DNA of 64,000 nucleotides from Paenibacillus mellifer (GCF_023195895.1 NZ_JALPRK010000009.1:122236-186235), one strand, 5' to 3'. Shown: positions 27,642 through 38,662, counted from the first letter of the stretch. The notes: generated by a model from the letters alone, not told the origin. Translations and numbers: made by a program.

Positions 27642-28985
27642 TTAGGCTAGGGCTTGCGAGGCTTCATCCAGGACGCGGACCCATTGGCCTTCGCTAGTGT
27701 TGACATCAGCTTGGGTCAGCTTGACACGGCAAATCTTACCGGTCAGGTCCGGAGTACCCGGGAAGCGGATTTGCAAGTAATTGTCGCTGAAGCCGGTCAC
27801 GAAACCATCTCCAGCGGTGCCTTTCTCATCCCTCTCCGGGATGACGTCCAGCACTTGACCGACGAACTTCTCGGCATATGCAAGTTGCATTTGCTCGGAC
27901 AACTCGATCAGTTCATGCACGCGGGCATGCTTCACGTCCTCGTCAACTTGATCCTCCATCCGCGCGGCCGGCGTACCGCTCCGCTTGGAATAAGGGAACA
28001 CGTGCATTTCGGAGAAGCCGATGCGTTTGATCGCCTCGAAGCCCTCGCGGAACAGCTCGTCGGTTTCCCCTGGGAAGCCAACGATGATATCGGTCGTAAT
28101 GGCCACGTCCGGCATGAACTCGCGGATCATTTTGATTTTATGCTCAAACTCTTCGATTGTGTACTTTCTTCTCATCCGCTTCAACACTTCATTACTGCCA
28201 GCTTGCAGCGGGATGTGGAAGTGTCGGCACATTTTCGAGGAATTCTTCAGTACCTCAAGCATGCGCTCGTCGATTTGACTTGCTTCAATCGAGCTGATTC
28301 GAATGCGACCAAGCCCTTCTACTTTGTCCAGATCCCAGAGCAGGTCGGATAAACGGTAATCTTCAAGGTCATCTCCGTACCCGCCTGTATGGATGCCGGT
28401 CAGGACGATCTCGTTGTACCCTGCGGCGACTAACTGACGCGCTTGTTGGATAACGCTTTGCGGGTCACGGCTGCGCGACAAACCACGCGACCATGGGATA
28501 ATACAGAAGGTGCAGAAGTTGTTGCAGCCCTCCTGAATTTTCAGGAAAGCGCGAGTGTGGTCGGCGAAATTCGGCACGTCCAGCTCTTCGAATTCCCGTG
28601 TCTTCATGATGTTGCGCACCGCATTAATCGGCTTACGCTGCTCTTGAAGCTGCTTCACGTAAGGGATAATCTTGTCCCGGTCCTGCGTCCCGATGACCAA
28701 GTCTACGCCGGGGATGTCCAAAATCTCCGCAGGCGACGTCTGCGCGTAGCAACCGGTCACCGCTACAATGGCGTCCGGATTACGGCGTACGGCGCGCCGA
28801 ATGATTTGACGGCTCTTCTTGTCACCGGTATTCGTAACGGTACAGGTATTGATCAAATAGACGTCAGCAGCCGATTGCTCGAAATCAACTTGCTCGTAGC
28901 CTTCGTTTTTAAATAGCTGCCAAATGGCTTCGGTATCATAAAAATTAACTTTACAGCCCAAGGTGTAAAAGGCGACGGTTGGCAT
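27642..28985 (-). CDS. mtaB: tRNA t6A37 methylthiotransferase MtaB (YqeV)
   Basis: 447 residues. The N-terminal UPF0004 domain has three cysteines for one iron-sulphur cluster (LGCKVN, NTCTVTN, VTGCYAQ). The radical SAM domain has the CNNFCTFC motif, and a C-terminal TRAM domain follows. It adds a methylthio group to t6A at position 37 of tRNAs that read ANN codons. It is followed closely (3 bases upstream) by rsmE, matching the B. subtilis yqeT-U-V order. Confidence 0.93.
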   Translation of the reverse strand: MPTVAFYTLGCKVNFYDTEAIWQLFKNEGYEQVDFEQSAADVYLINTCTVTNTGDKKSRQIIRRAVRRNPDAIVAVTGCYAQTSPAEILDIPGVDLVIGTQDRDKIIPYVKQLQEQRKPINAVRNIMKTREFEELDVPNFADHTRAFLKIQEGCNNFCTFCIIPWSRGLSRSRDPQSVIQQARQLVAAGYNEIVLTGIHTGGYGDDLEDYRLSDLLWDLDKVEGLGRIRISSIEASQIDERMLEVLKNSSKMCRHFHIPLQAGSNEVLKRMRRKYTIEEFEHKIKMIREFMPDVAITTDIIVGFPGETDELFREGFEAIKRIGFSEMHVFPYSKRSGTPAARMEDQVDEDVKHARVHELIELSEQMQLAYAEKFVGQVLDVIPERDEKGTAGDGFVTGFSDNYLQIRFPGTPDLTGKICRVKLTQADVNTSEGQWVRVLDEASQALA

Positions 28986-28988
28986 CGC

Positions 28989-29753
28989 TCAATCCCCCCC
29001 CATTTCTCCGGATTCATACATGATGCAAGTTAGGGCGGCCATCGCGGCCGTTTCGGTACGTAGAATACGCCGGCCTAAACCAACGGATACTGCACCGGCG
29101 GCTTCGGCTTCCCGTACTTCAGCTTCGGTAAAGCCGCCTTCGGGTCCGACCACAACGGCAACGTTGACCTTTGTATCAGGCGTAAGCTCCGCGACGAATG
29201 GCTTCAACACGTCCCGTAGCTGTCGGCCGTCTTCTTTCTCATAACATAAGCATACCAGATCGTAACCCGGCAACGCGGCCAGCAGTTCTTCCCATTTGAC
29301 CGAAAGCTCGACAACCGGAATTATGCTGCGATGCGCCTGTTCGGCGGCTTCTTTGGCGATTTTCTGCCAGCGGGCGAGACGTTTCTCTTCCTTCTTGCTA
29401 TCGTATTGCACCACCGTACGTTCAGATAGAAAAGGAAGGAAAGATGCGGCTCCAATCTCCGTGCACTTCTGGATCACCGTTTCCATCTTGTCGCCTTTCG
29501 GCAAGCTCTGAGCCACGGTCACCTGCAGCCACGGTTCTCCCGATGCCGCCAGTACCTCTATAATAGTCGCAGTTACTTGCTGCGGCTCGATGAATGAAAT
29601 TTCCGCGAGGACTTCACGAGAACTCCCGTCACTCACGATCAACTTATCGCCAGGCTTGGATCGCATCACCCTGCCGATATGGCGGGCATCCTCGCCGACA
29701 ATGGTCACTTCCCGATCGTCAAATTGCACGGGCTCTACAAAATAACGCTGCAT
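28989..29753 (-). CDS. rsmE: 16S rRNA m3U1498 methyltransferase RsmE
   Basis: 254 residues from the ATG at 29753. A PUA-like N-terminal domain is followed by a SPOUT methyltransferase knot with VVGPEGGFTEAE and GLGRRILRTETAAMAAL. It methylates N3 of U1498 in 16S rRNA. An in-frame start seven codons earlier (29774) has no ribosome site, whereas GAGG stands eight bases before 29753. Confidence 0.92.
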   Translation of the reverse strand: MQRYFVEPVQFDDREVTIVGEDARHIGRVMRSKPGDKLIVSDGSSREVLAEISFIEPQQVTATIIEVLAASGEPWLQVTVAQSLPKGDKMETVIQKCTEIGAASFLPFLSERTVVQYDSKKEEKRLARWQKIAKEAAEQAHRSIIPVVELSVKWEELLAALPGYDLVCLCYEKEDGRQLRDVLKPFVAELTPDTKVNVAVVVGPEGGFTEAEVREAEAAGAVSVGLGRRILRTETAAMAALTCIMYESGEMGGD

Positions 29754-29843
29754 CTTATCATCCTCATCGTTCAATCATGGTTCAAAATCACCAAACTACA
29801 TCATACAACTTTTGATATCCCGTTTCCAGTCCTTCTTCCCGCC

Positions 29844-30527
29844 CTATGCGCCAAACATGGCAAGGAACAGATGGGCGAACTGGAAGTAGATCGCCTCAGC
29901 CGCATGATATAGCGGTGAAATCGTATACCGCTGCATTCCTGGAACGATCAGGATCACCAGAAAGATCAGCACCGACCACTGCTCATATTGCTGCAGTTTG
30001 CCCAGCATACGACGCGGTACAACATCCTCCAAGATCCGATAGCCGTCCAGAGGGGGTAAAGGAATCAGGTTGAATAAAAATAAGAAAAAGTTCATTACGG
30101 TAAACAGATTAAAGAAAATTAATACGGCCTGGAACAGCTTCTCGTTCGTTATTGAATCCAGTACGCCAAATTGGGCAAGCATCACGTATACCAGAGTCCC
30201 GAGGACGCCGAGCAGTAAATTGCTGAGCGGTCCCGCAACCGATACGATTACACCCATTAAGCGCGGCTTGCTGAAGTTGTCGCGGTTCACCGGCACAGGC
30301 CGGGCCCAACCGAAGCCGGCAATCAGGAGCAGAATAATGCCCAGCAGATCGAAGTGGACCGCCGGATTCAACGTAACGCGTCCCAGCAGCTTGGCGGTAG
30401 GGTCACCGAATTTATTGGCAAAATAAGCGTGCGAAAATTCATGCAGCGTAAAAGCGATCACCAAGGTGATCAAATAAAACGGGAGCTGGTCCAGCGGGAC
30501 CCGCAATATTTGGTCTAACCATTCCAT
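29844..30527 (-). CDS. Site-2 protease family membrane metalloprotease (M50)
   Basis: 227 residues with five or six hydrophobic segments. The zinc motif HEFSH is at residues 29-33 within the first long helix, and the third ligand is in LIPLPPLDGYRIL near residue 155. There is no PDZ domain, placing it in the compact M50 branch rather than RseP. Substrate unknown. It sits between rsmE and prmA, six bases after the prmA stop, so it is likely co-transcribed with the RNA/protein modification genes. Confidence 0.88.
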   Translation of the reverse strand: MEWLDQILRVPLDQLPFYLITLVIAFTLHEFSHAYFANKFGDPTAKLLGRVTLNPAVHFDLLGIILLLIAGFGWARPVPVNRDNFSKPRLMGVIVSVAGPLSNLLLGVLGTLVYVMLAQFGVLDSITNEKLFQAVLIFFNLFTVMNFFLFLFNLIPLPPLDGYRILEDVVPRRMLGKLQQYEQWSVLIFLVILIVPGMQRYTISPLYHAAEAIYFQFAHLFLAMFGA

Positions 30528-30533
30528 AAATTG

Positions 30534-31499
30534 TTACCTCTTTCTCGCCACAAAAGCAACCCAATCCTCATCCCGGGCCGTCCGTTCCAGTTCGAAACCC
30601 GCGGCAATCAGCGCTTCTTGTACGGCTTGTTCTTTATTCTTATAAATACCCGATGCGATATAATAACCGCCGGACTCTAGTGCTTGGTATACATCCTCGA
30701 TAAACAGCAAGATAATCTCTGCCAAAATGTTGGCCACGACCACCCGCACCGGCAGCTTGACCTGAACATCGGCGCTGCCTTCGCCTTTAAGGACAGACAA
30801 CAGATCGCTTTCCACCACCTGGATTTGGTTCTCCAGACCGTTCAGCCGCGTGTTCTCCGTTGCACTGGACACGGCCACGGGGTCCAGATCAAGCGCCAGC
30901 ACCTTGGACGCGCCAAGCCGGCAGGCTCCGATTGCCAGGATGCCCGATCCTGTACCAACATCAATCACTTCGTCCCCATCTTGAATGATGCTCTCAAGCG
31001 TGCGCAAGCATAATGACGTCGTTGGATGGGTACCCGTGCCAAACGCCATTCCGGGATCCAGTTCAATGATCTGCTCGCCAGGCCCTGGCGTATAATCTTC
31101 CCATGTTGGTTTGATCGTCAGCTTCTCGGATACCCGCAGCGGCTTAAAGTATTGCTTCCAGTTGTTAGCCCAGTCGTCCTCACTTACATCCCTTACACTG
31201 ATGCCCGCATCTCCGGGATCGATATCATAGCTCTTAAGCTCTTCGATACGTGTCCGGACTTCGACGATCACTTCTTCGATATTTAATCCTTCCGGAAAAT
31301 ACCCGCTGATTTTAGCTTCCCCTTCGGGAATATCGTTAGGTGGAATTTCGAACCATTGCCCCAGCGAAGTATCGCGAGGTTTATCGTTATCGACATGCTC
31401 TTCAATGGTCACCCCGCCTGCACCCGCTTCGTGCAGGAAGTTGGAAACCATCTCCACCGCTTCTTCCGTCGTATGTATAGTTATTTCCTTCCAAATCAT
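30534..31499 (-). CDS. prmA: Ribosomal protein L11 methyltransferase
   Basis: 321 residues from the ATG at 31499 (good GGAGG; the frame is open to 31565 but without a site). The N-terminal substrate-recognition domain precedes a SAM-binding core with VIDVGTGSGILAIGA and LALDLDPVAV. It trimethylates several amino groups on ribosomal protein L11. Neighbours rsmE and mtaB follow downstream as in B. subtilis yqeTUV. Confidence 0.93.
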   Translation of the reverse strand: MIWKEITIHTTEEAVEMVSNFLHEAGAGGVTIEEHVDNDKPRDTSLGQWFEIPPNDIPEGEAKISGYFPEGLNIEEVIVEVRTRIEELKSYDIDPGDAGISVRDVSEDDWANNWKQYFKPLRVSEKLTIKPTWEDYTPGPGEQIIELDPGMAFGTGTHPTTSLCLRTLESIIQDGDEVIDVGTGSGILAIGACRLGASKVLALDLDPVAVSSATENTRLNGLENQIQVVESDLLSVLKGEGSADVQVKLPVRVVVANILAEIILLFIEDVYQALESGGYYIASGIYKNKEQAVQEALIAAGFELERTARDEDWVAFVARKR

Positions 31500-31573
31500 C
31501 GTATGATTTCCTCCTTGACTAACATGCATAAGTTTTATTGTACTATAGAATAAAGAACGTGACAAAACAAAAC

Positions 31574-31599
31574 GGAGGAGCCTCGATAAAGGTTCCCCC
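31574..31599 (-). terminator. Terminator after the YfhD-like gene
   Basis: A 9-position stem with one mismatch and one G-U pair (31574-31582 with 31591-31599), followed on the minus strand by TTTTGTTTTG, directly beyond the stop at 31614. Confidence 0.7.
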
Positions 31600-31613
31600 G
31601 CCTGCCGTTACCG

Positions 31614-31793
31614 TTACAATTTGTATTGTCCCTGCTGGCGAGCGTCTGCTCGTTCGCTGCGCTCCAGTGCTTCCCAGTCCTCCTGATCGGCTAAATCCTC
31701 GGCAAACTCTACATCGTTGTTATGTCCGATCGGTAGATTCTTTCCATTGGCGGAAACTCGCTTTGTTCGCCGATCCTCCTGATTTTGACTCAT
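31614..31793 (-). CDS. Small YfhD-like protein
   Basis: About 59 residues. The C-terminal part VEFAEDLADQEDWEALERSE is the acidic, alternating-charge stretch that marks the small Bacillales YfhD family, known from spore-former genomes and of unknown function. AAGGAG lies 12 bases before the chosen ATG at 31793; an earlier in-frame ATG (31829) has no site. Strongly hydrophilic with no membrane segment. It is followed by a terminator. Confidence 0.65.
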   Translation of the reverse strand: MSQNQEDRRTKRVSANGKNLPIGHNNDVEFAEDLADQEDWEALERSERADARQQGQYKL

Positions 31794-31832
31794 CTCATTG
31801 TTCATCTCCTTTAGGTTAAAAATGCTCATTCG

Positions 31833-32201
31833 CTAAATCAAGCCGCCCGATTCCTCAATAATTCGAAGCGCCTGATGGTGTATCGATTCATCGACAACGG
31901 CGGTCAGCAGGATATCATGGCCGGTTGGGCCGCCTTGTCCCCCATGGCTAAGTCCGCTGGCTGCCGGATCCGCAGCCGCCAGAATGCCCGCCGAACGGTT
32001 GGTGATCGCCGCATCCTGGGTAATCGCCGCTAAGCTGGATATGCTCCCCGTTACTGGGTTCATCGGATCGTAACCTTCGCCGGCATAACGGCTGAAGCGG
32101 TCGATCGACATATCCTCCACCCGCAGTGCACTTAATTTACGGGCCACCCCTTCGGCTTCCTCCGGGCTTTTGAAATAGGCCAAAATATTCTTCTCAGCCA
32201 T
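31833..32201 (-). CDS. Conserved hypothetical protein, stress-protein-like fold
   Basis: 122 residues. The N-terminal third (KNILAYFKSPEEAEGVARKL) resembles the beta-alpha start seen in YflT-type general stress proteins that guard against a residue-shuffling loop. The middle is glycine- and alanine-rich; the C-terminal ILLTAVVDESIHHQALRIIE looks like the last strand and helix of the same small domain. This similarity is by eye only. It is probably co-transcribed with the small YfhD-like gene 39 bases downstream. Confidence 0.6.
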   Translation of the reverse strand: MAEKNILAYFKSPEEAEGVARKLSALRVEDMSIDRFSRYAGEGYDPMNPVTGSISSLAAITQDAAITNRSAGILAAADPAASGLSHGGQGGPTGHDILLTAVVDESIHHQALRIIEESGGLI

Positions 32202-32405
32202 TCTTCCTCCCTGCCTTTCGTTTTACGCTTCAATGAAACTGCACCCTTCACAGCCCATTATTCCGTAGGATGTAATCTTGGCCTTGGCTTTATACAAATT
32301 TTGTTCCTGGCTAGTTTATTTAAAATTTGAAACGACAGACAGACTTGTCCGTATTACTTGCGAGGGAACAGAACATACTTACTTGCATAGGAGGGTTCAT
32401 GCACC

Positions 32406-32840
32406 ATGTTAAAAAGAATAATGCTGCTCATGATGGTCTTTACCGTCTTCTTCACCTTCACCGCCCCGGACTTTGCCGACGCAAGACGCGGCGGAGGGTT
32501 CAAATCCGGGCCGCGCACCTATAAACCAACTCCGAAGAAGCCGGCGCAAAGCGATTACCAGAATACGACGGGCAATCGAACGGGAGCTACGACAGGGACC
32601 CCAACGACGAACCGGGGATTCTTCAGCGGCGGCAGCTTTATGCGCGGGATGATGATCGGCGGTTTTGCCGGCCTGTTGTTCGGCGGATTGTTTGGCAATA
32701 TGGGCTTCTTTGGCAACCTGTTAGGGTTAGCCGTAAACCTATTGGCCATCTATGTCATTATTATCGCCGTCATGGCCTTGTATCGGCGGTTTAAGAAGCG
32801 GCCGCGCCACGATGATTACCGGGGCGGAGGCCGATATTAA
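32406..32840 (+). CDS. Small membrane protein with signal-like N-terminus
   Basis: 144 residues. A hydrophobic N-terminal helix (about 5-22) ends in AARR-like residues (FADARRG). A low-complexity Thr/Gly/Pro/Lys linker follows, then a glycine-rich hydrophobic hairpin (about 82-125, with GGFAGLLFGGLFGNMGFF) and a basic end (RRFKKRPRHDDYRGGG). The layout recalls the N-terminal part of Tim44-like bacterial proteins without the Tim44 domain. GGAGGG precedes the start. The stop is 3 bases from the DUF2653 gene. Confidence 0.7.
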   Translation: MLKRIMLLMMVFTVFFTFTAPDFADARRGGGFKSGPRTYKPTPKKPAQSDYQNTTGNRTGATTGTPTTNRGFFSGGSFMRGMMIGGFAGLLFGGLFGNMGFFGNLLGLAVNLLAIYVIIIAVMALYRRFKKRPRHDDYRGGGRY

Positions 32841-32843
32841 ACC

Positions 32844-33125
32844 ATGATCCTCGGGATGGACGAGATCATTAACGCGATTTGCCTGCATACCGCTGAACGG
32901 ACATCCGTCCGACCCACCGACGTGACGGTGGAACTCAGTTGGGATGAAGATACCGGTTATACCGGCGAGGTTTGGGTTAACGGTCGCAGCCGGTATATCA
33001 TCGAATCGAACATCATGGAAGCGATCATGGTGTACGTTCATCGGGAATATGGGATGCGGGTGTTCCGGGAAGATATCCGCCTGGTATTGGAGGAAGAAAT
33101 CATGGCAGAGATCCAAAACCCATAG
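32844..33125 (+). CDS. DUF2653 (YxcD) family protein
   Basis: 93 residues. The sequence INAICLHTAERTSVRPTDV followed by VELSWDEDTGY and VWVNGR is the signature of the YxcD/DUF2653 family of Bacillales. Function unknown. It pairs with the membrane protein just upstream, so the two may act together. A strong two-way terminator separates it from dnaJ. Confidence 0.78.
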   Translation: MILGMDEIINAICLHTAERTSVRPTDVTVELSWDEDTGYTGEVWVNGRSRYIIESNIMEAIMVYVHREYGMRVFREDIRLVLEEEIMAEIQNP

Positions 33126-33127
33126 CA

Positions 33128-33170
33128 AAAAAAGCGCGAACCGAGTTGGAATCCTCGGTTCGCGCTTTTT
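33128..33170. terminator. Bidirectional terminator between the DUF2653 gene and dnaJ
   Basis: A long perfect stem: AAAAAAGCGCGAACCGAG pairs with CTCGGTTCGCGCTTTTT around an 8-base loop. A and T runs on both sides serve both converging transcripts. Confidence 0.9.
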
Positions 33171-33179
33171 CATTGGGGA

Positions 33180-34304
33180 TCAGTCCCCGCGAAATGCTCG
33201 TTTCATTCGGTCAAAGAAAGATTGTTCGTGCTCGTGTGTCAGTTCGCCGTCCAGCGATGCGAATTGGCGCAGCAATTCCTTCTGCTCGTCACTCAGCTTG
33301 CTTGGCGTTACGATGACCACTTTCACGTGCTGATCTCCCTGGCCAATCCCGCGCAGACGCGGAACCCCTTTGCCTTTCAAGCGGAAATAGGTTCCGGTTT
33401 GCGTTCCGGCCGGAATTTTCAGCTTCACCTTCTCCGTCAGCGTCGGAATTTCAATCTCATCGCCAAGCGCAGCTTGAGCGAACGTTAACGGAACTTCGCA
33501 ATAGATATCGTCGCCTTCGCGTTCAAAGAAATCATGTGTTTTCACGCGGATAACGATGTACAGGTCACCGGCAGGACCGCCGCGAAGTCCGCCTTCGCCT
33601 TCCCCAGACATCCGCAATTGCGCCCCGTCATCAACCCCGGCAGGAATGCGCACATGAATTTTACGCTGTTTTTTCACTTTACCGCTGCCGGCGCAGGTCG
33701 AACATTTTTCCTTGATGATTTGACCTTTGCCGCCGCAGTTGCTGCAGGCCCGCCGATTAACCATACGGCCAAACGGTGTGTTCTGTACGACTTCCTGCTG
33801 CCCAGTACCATGGCACACGGAGCAAGTAACCGGCTTCGTTCCGGGTTTGGCCCCAGTGCCAAAGCAAGTGTCGCAGTTTTCAGTGCGTGGAATCGTAATG
33901 TCCGTTTCCTTGCCAAACACCGCTTCTTTGAATTCGATCGTCATCGTATATTGCAAATCATTGCCGCGCTGCGGAGCATTAGGATCACGCCGACCGCCTC
34001 CACCGCCGCCGAAGAACATATCGAAGATATCCCCAAAGCCGCCAAAATCCCCGCCGGAAAAGCCGCCGCCCATCCCTTGATTCGGATCAACATGGCCATA
34101 TTGGTCATAACGCGCACGTTTCTCTGAATCACTCAGGACGTCATACGCTTCTTTAACTTCTTTAAATTTCGCTTCCGCATCCTCCGCTTTATTGACGTCC
34201 GGGTGATACTGCCGGGCCAACTTGCGGTAAGCTTTTTTGATTTCCTCGTCGGATGCGGTTTTACCGAGGCCCAGCACCTCGTAGTAATCGCGTTTTTCTG
34301 CCAT
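33180..34304 (-). CDS. dnaJ: Chaperone DnaJ
   Basis: 374 residues from the ATG at 34304 (GGTGG site). The J domain has HPD at residues 34-36. A Gly/Phe-rich linker follows, with four zinc motifs [24 protein letters not shown] and CSTCAGSG, then the substrate-binding C-terminal domains. It stimulates the DnaK ATPase and delivers clients. It is separated from dnaK by a terminator-like hairpin and a dispersed repeat, unlike the tight B. subtilis operon. Confidence 0.97.
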   Translation of the reverse strand: MAEKRDYYEVLGLGKTASDEEIKKAYRKLARQYHPDVNKAEDAEAKFKEVKEAYDVLSDSEKRARYDQYGHVDPNQGMGGGFSGGDFGGFGDIFDMFFGGGGGGRRDPNAPQRGNDLQYTMTIEFKEAVFGKETDITIPRTENCDTCFGTGAKPGTKPVTCSVCHGTGQQEVVQNTPFGRMVNRRACSNCGGKGQIIKEKCSTCAGSGKVKKQRKIHVRIPAGVDDGAQLRMSGEGEGGLRGGPAGDLYIVIRVKTHDFFEREGDDIYCEVPLTFAQAALGDEIEIPTLTEKVKLKIPAGTQTGTYFRLKGKGVPRLRGIGQGDQHVKVVIVTPSKLSDEQKELLRQFASLDGELTHEHEQSFFDRMKRAFRGD

Positions 34305-34321
34305 TCTTCCACCCCCGTCTT

Positions 34322-34378
34322 GTCGTCTTTTGATCACGAAGTAAATCGAGAAGCTAATTCGACATCGAATCTTGAATT
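34322..34378 (-). repeat. Dispersed 59-nt repeat, copy 2 of 3
   Basis: On the minus strand it begins AATTCAAGATTCGA, has TTCGATGTCGAA, and ends GATCAAAAGACGAC. It sits 17 bases ahead of the dnaJ start and downstream of the dnaK terminator. Related to 5557-5615 and 48622-48680. Confidence 0.75.
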
Positions 34379-34396
34379 TTCACACTAATCGGCAAA

Positions 34397-34438
34397 AGGA
34401 AAGTCAAAGCGCGGAAGCAGCCCGCACTTTGACCTTCC
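34397..34438 (-). terminator. Terminator-like hairpin between dnaK and dnaJ
   Basis: GGAAGGTCAAAG and CTTTGACTTTCC pair on the minus strand, extended by CGGG and CCG around a short loop and followed by TTTT. It lies about 50 bases past the dnaK stop and could halve or stop read-through into dnaJ. Confidence 0.75.
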
Positions 34439-34485
34439 CGGTTGCAAAGTCTATTCACCAGACTCAAACTGCTCTGTGAGTCATC

Positions 34486-36342
<1,857 letters not shown>

Positions 36343-36386
36343 TTAATAGGTTAAATCATCTAAGATCACAAAGCTGGCCAGAGAGA

Positions 36387-37013
36387 TTAGCCGCTAACTT
36401 TGACCATCGCCGGGCGCAGTACCTTATCTTTCAATAGATAACCTTTCTGCACCACTTCTACGACGATGCCCTCTTCATGCTCATCGGATTCCACTTGCAT
36501 AATCGCTTGGTGGAATTCAGGGTTAAACGGCTGTCCTTCCGCTTCCATTGGTGTCAGACCTTCCGTCTTAAGCACACCTTCCAGCTGACGGAAGATCATC
36601 TCCACTCCCTTAATGTAGGAATTGGCGTCTGTGCTCTCCCCAGCCGTGCTGAGTGCACGTTCAAAGTTGTCGATCACTGGCAGCAGCTCGGTAATCAACT
36701 TGGCGGAAGCGTATTTCCCTAACTCTTCCTTCTCCTTGACCGTACGACGACGGAAGTTATCGAAATCGGCCTGCGTTCTTAGCAGCCGCTGCTGGTAATC
36801 CTCACTCTCTGCGCGCAGCTTCTCCAGCTCGGCGGAAGCGCCAGCTTCTGCGGTAACCTCTTCTGTCACACCCTTCGGTTCCTGGGTAACTTCCTCCTGC
36901 CTCGGTTCCGGTTCCGGGGTTTGTTGCAAGTCCTCTTGCACGTTATCGTTCATGTTCATTTCTTCCTCTACATTATGATTGATGTTGTCTTGAATCGGCT
37001 GTGATTCCTTCAA
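36387..37013 (-). CDS. grpE: Nucleotide exchange factor GrpE
   Basis: 208 residues from a TTG start at 37013, eight bases after AAGGAGG. The acidic N-terminal tail of about 65 residues (rich in Glu, Gln and Pro) precedes a long coiled coil and the C-terminal beta domain with MQVESDEHEEGIVVEVVQ and KVLRPAMVKV. It releases ADP from DnaK. Confidence 0.95.
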   Translation of the reverse strand: MKESQPIQDNINHNVEEEMNMNDNVQEDLQQTPEPEPRQEEVTQEPKGVTEEVTAEAGASAELEKLRAESEDYQQRLLRTQADFDNFRRRTVKEKEELGKYASAKLITELLPVIDNFERALSTAGESTDANSYIKGVEMIFRQLEGVLKTEGLTPMEAEGQPFNPEFHQAIMQVESDEHEEGIVVEVVQKGYLLKDKVLRPAMVKVSG

Positions 37014-37059
37014 GATGCTCGCCTCCTTAACATGCAGCTAGATCCATCGTTCATGCATG

Positions 37060-38088
37060 TTACGGCATCCGGGTTAGAAATTTACTCAAGTCCCTCGATA
37101 AAATCTCTAAAATCCGGATGACCCTGGCGTATTCCATCCGTGTCGGTCCCAGGATGCCGATCGTTCCAACCGCTTCACCTTCCAATTGATAGGTTGCCGT
37201 GATGAGACTACAGTTGGCGAACGCCACATGGTCGTTCTCGGTACCGATGCGCACCTGGATCCCGGAACCTGCCGCCGAGGAGATCATTTTCGTCAAGGTT
37301 GGCGTCTCCTCCAACAAATCCAAGATTCCCTTCACCTTGTCGACGTCGCGGAACTCCGGCTGCGTTAGCATGTTCGTCGCCCCGCTTAGGAAGAGACGTT
37401 GCGCATCCGTTCCGGCGTCGAGTGCTTGATCTAAGACCTTCATCAGTTCTTCAAAATGCTCGATGTGCCGCTGCATCTCTTGACCGATCTCGTTATACAA
37501 GGCGGACTTGAGCTTGTAAATCGGCACGCCGGTGAGCTTGCGGTTCAACAGGTTGACCACCCGTTCCATCTCTGAAACAGACAAGCCAGCCGGGACGGAT
37601 ATCGTCTTGTTCTCCACTTGTCCCGTATTCGTCACGACGATGGCAACCGCCGTCGTCTCATTCAACGGCAATAGCTGAAAATGCCGCAAAGACGTATGAA
37701 AAACTTCCGGCCCAAGCAGGATGGAAGTATAGTTAGTCATTTGGGAAAGTATCGTACCGGCATGTTGAATCATTTGTTCGGTTGCGTTCAGCTTCTCCGC
37801 GAAAAACGCTTTTAACGTTGTCAATTCATCGTTCGTTAGCAAATTTAGCGGTGTCAGGTGATCCACATAGTAGCGGTATCCCTTATGAGAAGGAATTCGC
37901 CCCGCCGACGTATGCGGCTGCTCCAAAAAACCGAGCTCCTCCAAATCGGCCATTTCATTGCGAATCGTCGCCGGGCTGTACCCGACATCGCCCCGCTTCG
38001 AAATGCTTCGGGATCCCACAGGCTCCGCCGAGCGAATATAATCGTCAACAATAGCTGTTAAAATCATTCTTTGGCGTTCCGTTAACAT
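37060..38088 (-). CDS. hrcA: Heat-inducible transcription repressor HrcA
   Basis: 342 residues from the ATG at 38088 with GGAGGG ahead. The N-terminal winged helix starts MLTERQRMILTAIVDDYIRS. The GAF-like core and inserted dimerisation domain follow. It binds CIRCE and represses the dnaK and groE operons when folded by GroEL. It autoregulates: a perfect CIRCE lies 38 bases upstream of its start. Confidence 0.96.
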   Translation of the reverse strand: MLTERQRMILTAIVDDYIRSAEPVGSRSISKRGDVGYSPATIRNEMADLEELGFLEQPHTSAGRIPSHKGYRYYVDHLTPLNLLTNDELTTLKAFFAEKLNATEQMIQHAGTILSQMTNYTSILLGPEVFHTSLRHFQLLPLNETTAVAIVVTNTGQVENKTISVPAGLSVSEMERVVNLLNRKLTGVPIYKLKSALYNEIGQEMQRHIEHFEELMKVLDQALDAGTDAQRLFLSGATNMLTQPEFRDVDKVKGILDLLEETPTLTKMISSAAGSGIQVRIGTENDHVAFANCSLITATYQLEGEAVGTIGILGPTRMEYARVIRILEILSRDLSKFLTRMP

Positions 38089-38125
38089 GGCAATCCCTCC
38101 TGAGTACCCTCGATTTTTCGGTTCG

Positions 38126-38152
38126 TTAGCACTCAATGTCGTAGAGTGCTAA
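38126..38152. promoter_or_regulatory. CIRCE operator
   Basis: TTAGCACTC (38126-38134), nine bases, GAGTGCTAA (38144-38152): a perfect inverted repeat identical to the HrcA-binding consensus, between the promoter and hrcA. Confidence 0.97.
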
Positions 38153-38163
38153 TTACTAATACA

Positions 38164-38193
38164 AAAATACCAAACCGACCTGACGATTGTCAA
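38164..38193 (-). promoter_or_regulatory. Sigma-A promoter of hrcA-grpE-dnaK
   Basis: TTGACA (38188-38193) and TATTTT (38164-38169), 18 bases apart on the minus strand. The start site would fall at the CIRCE edge, explaining repression by HrcA. Confidence 0.75.
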
Positions 38194-38194
38194 G

Positions 38195-38662
38195 TCAGTC
38201 CAGTATCTTAAGAACCGCGATTTCATCGCAGCAATGCTGCTTCGCACAATTCACGCAGTCGGTCCACACTTTCTCCGGAAAGATCTCTTTATCAACGACC
38301 GCAAACCCGTTTTTCACGAAAAAGGAAACCTCATACGTGAGCGCCATCACCTTGGGGATTGCTTGTCTCCGCGCCTCTTCTACCAATTGCTCGACGAGCA
38401 TGGATCCCAGCCCTTTGCCTTTGTGGCCTTCGGCAATCCCAAGCGAACGGATCTCAACTAGTTCCTCACCCAGCTTACACAGCGATCCGCAGCCGACAAC
38501 CTCGCCATCCACTTCCGCGACGACGAAATCCTTGACCTGACGCTCCAGCACCGCCCGCGAACGCGGCAGCATGATTCCCCGCCGGGCATACCCCTCAATC
38601 ATGTTATATAATGGCTCGACGTCCGCTAAGTTAGCCTTCCTGCACACAGCAACCGCTGGCAT
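38195..38662 (-). CDS. GNAT N-acetyltransferase, ArgA-like
   Basis: 155 residues from the ATG at 38662 (GAGGGG site). The acetyl-CoA binding motif GHKGKGLGSMLVEQLVEEA is intact. The C-terminal block FPEKVWTDCVNCAKQHCCDE, with four cysteines, is typical of amino-acid N-acetyltransferases close to the short acetylglutamate synthases. Substrate not proven. It lies between hemW and hrcA, outside the conserved Bacillus order. Confidence 0.82.
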   Translation of the reverse strand: MPAVAVCRKANLADVEPLYNMIEGYARRGIMLPRSRAVLERQVKDFVVAEVDGEVVGCGSLCKLGEELVEIRSLGIAEGHKGKGLGSMLVEQLVEEARRQAIPKVMALTYEVSFFVKNGFAVVDKEIFPEKVWTDCVNCAKQHCCDEIAVLKILD

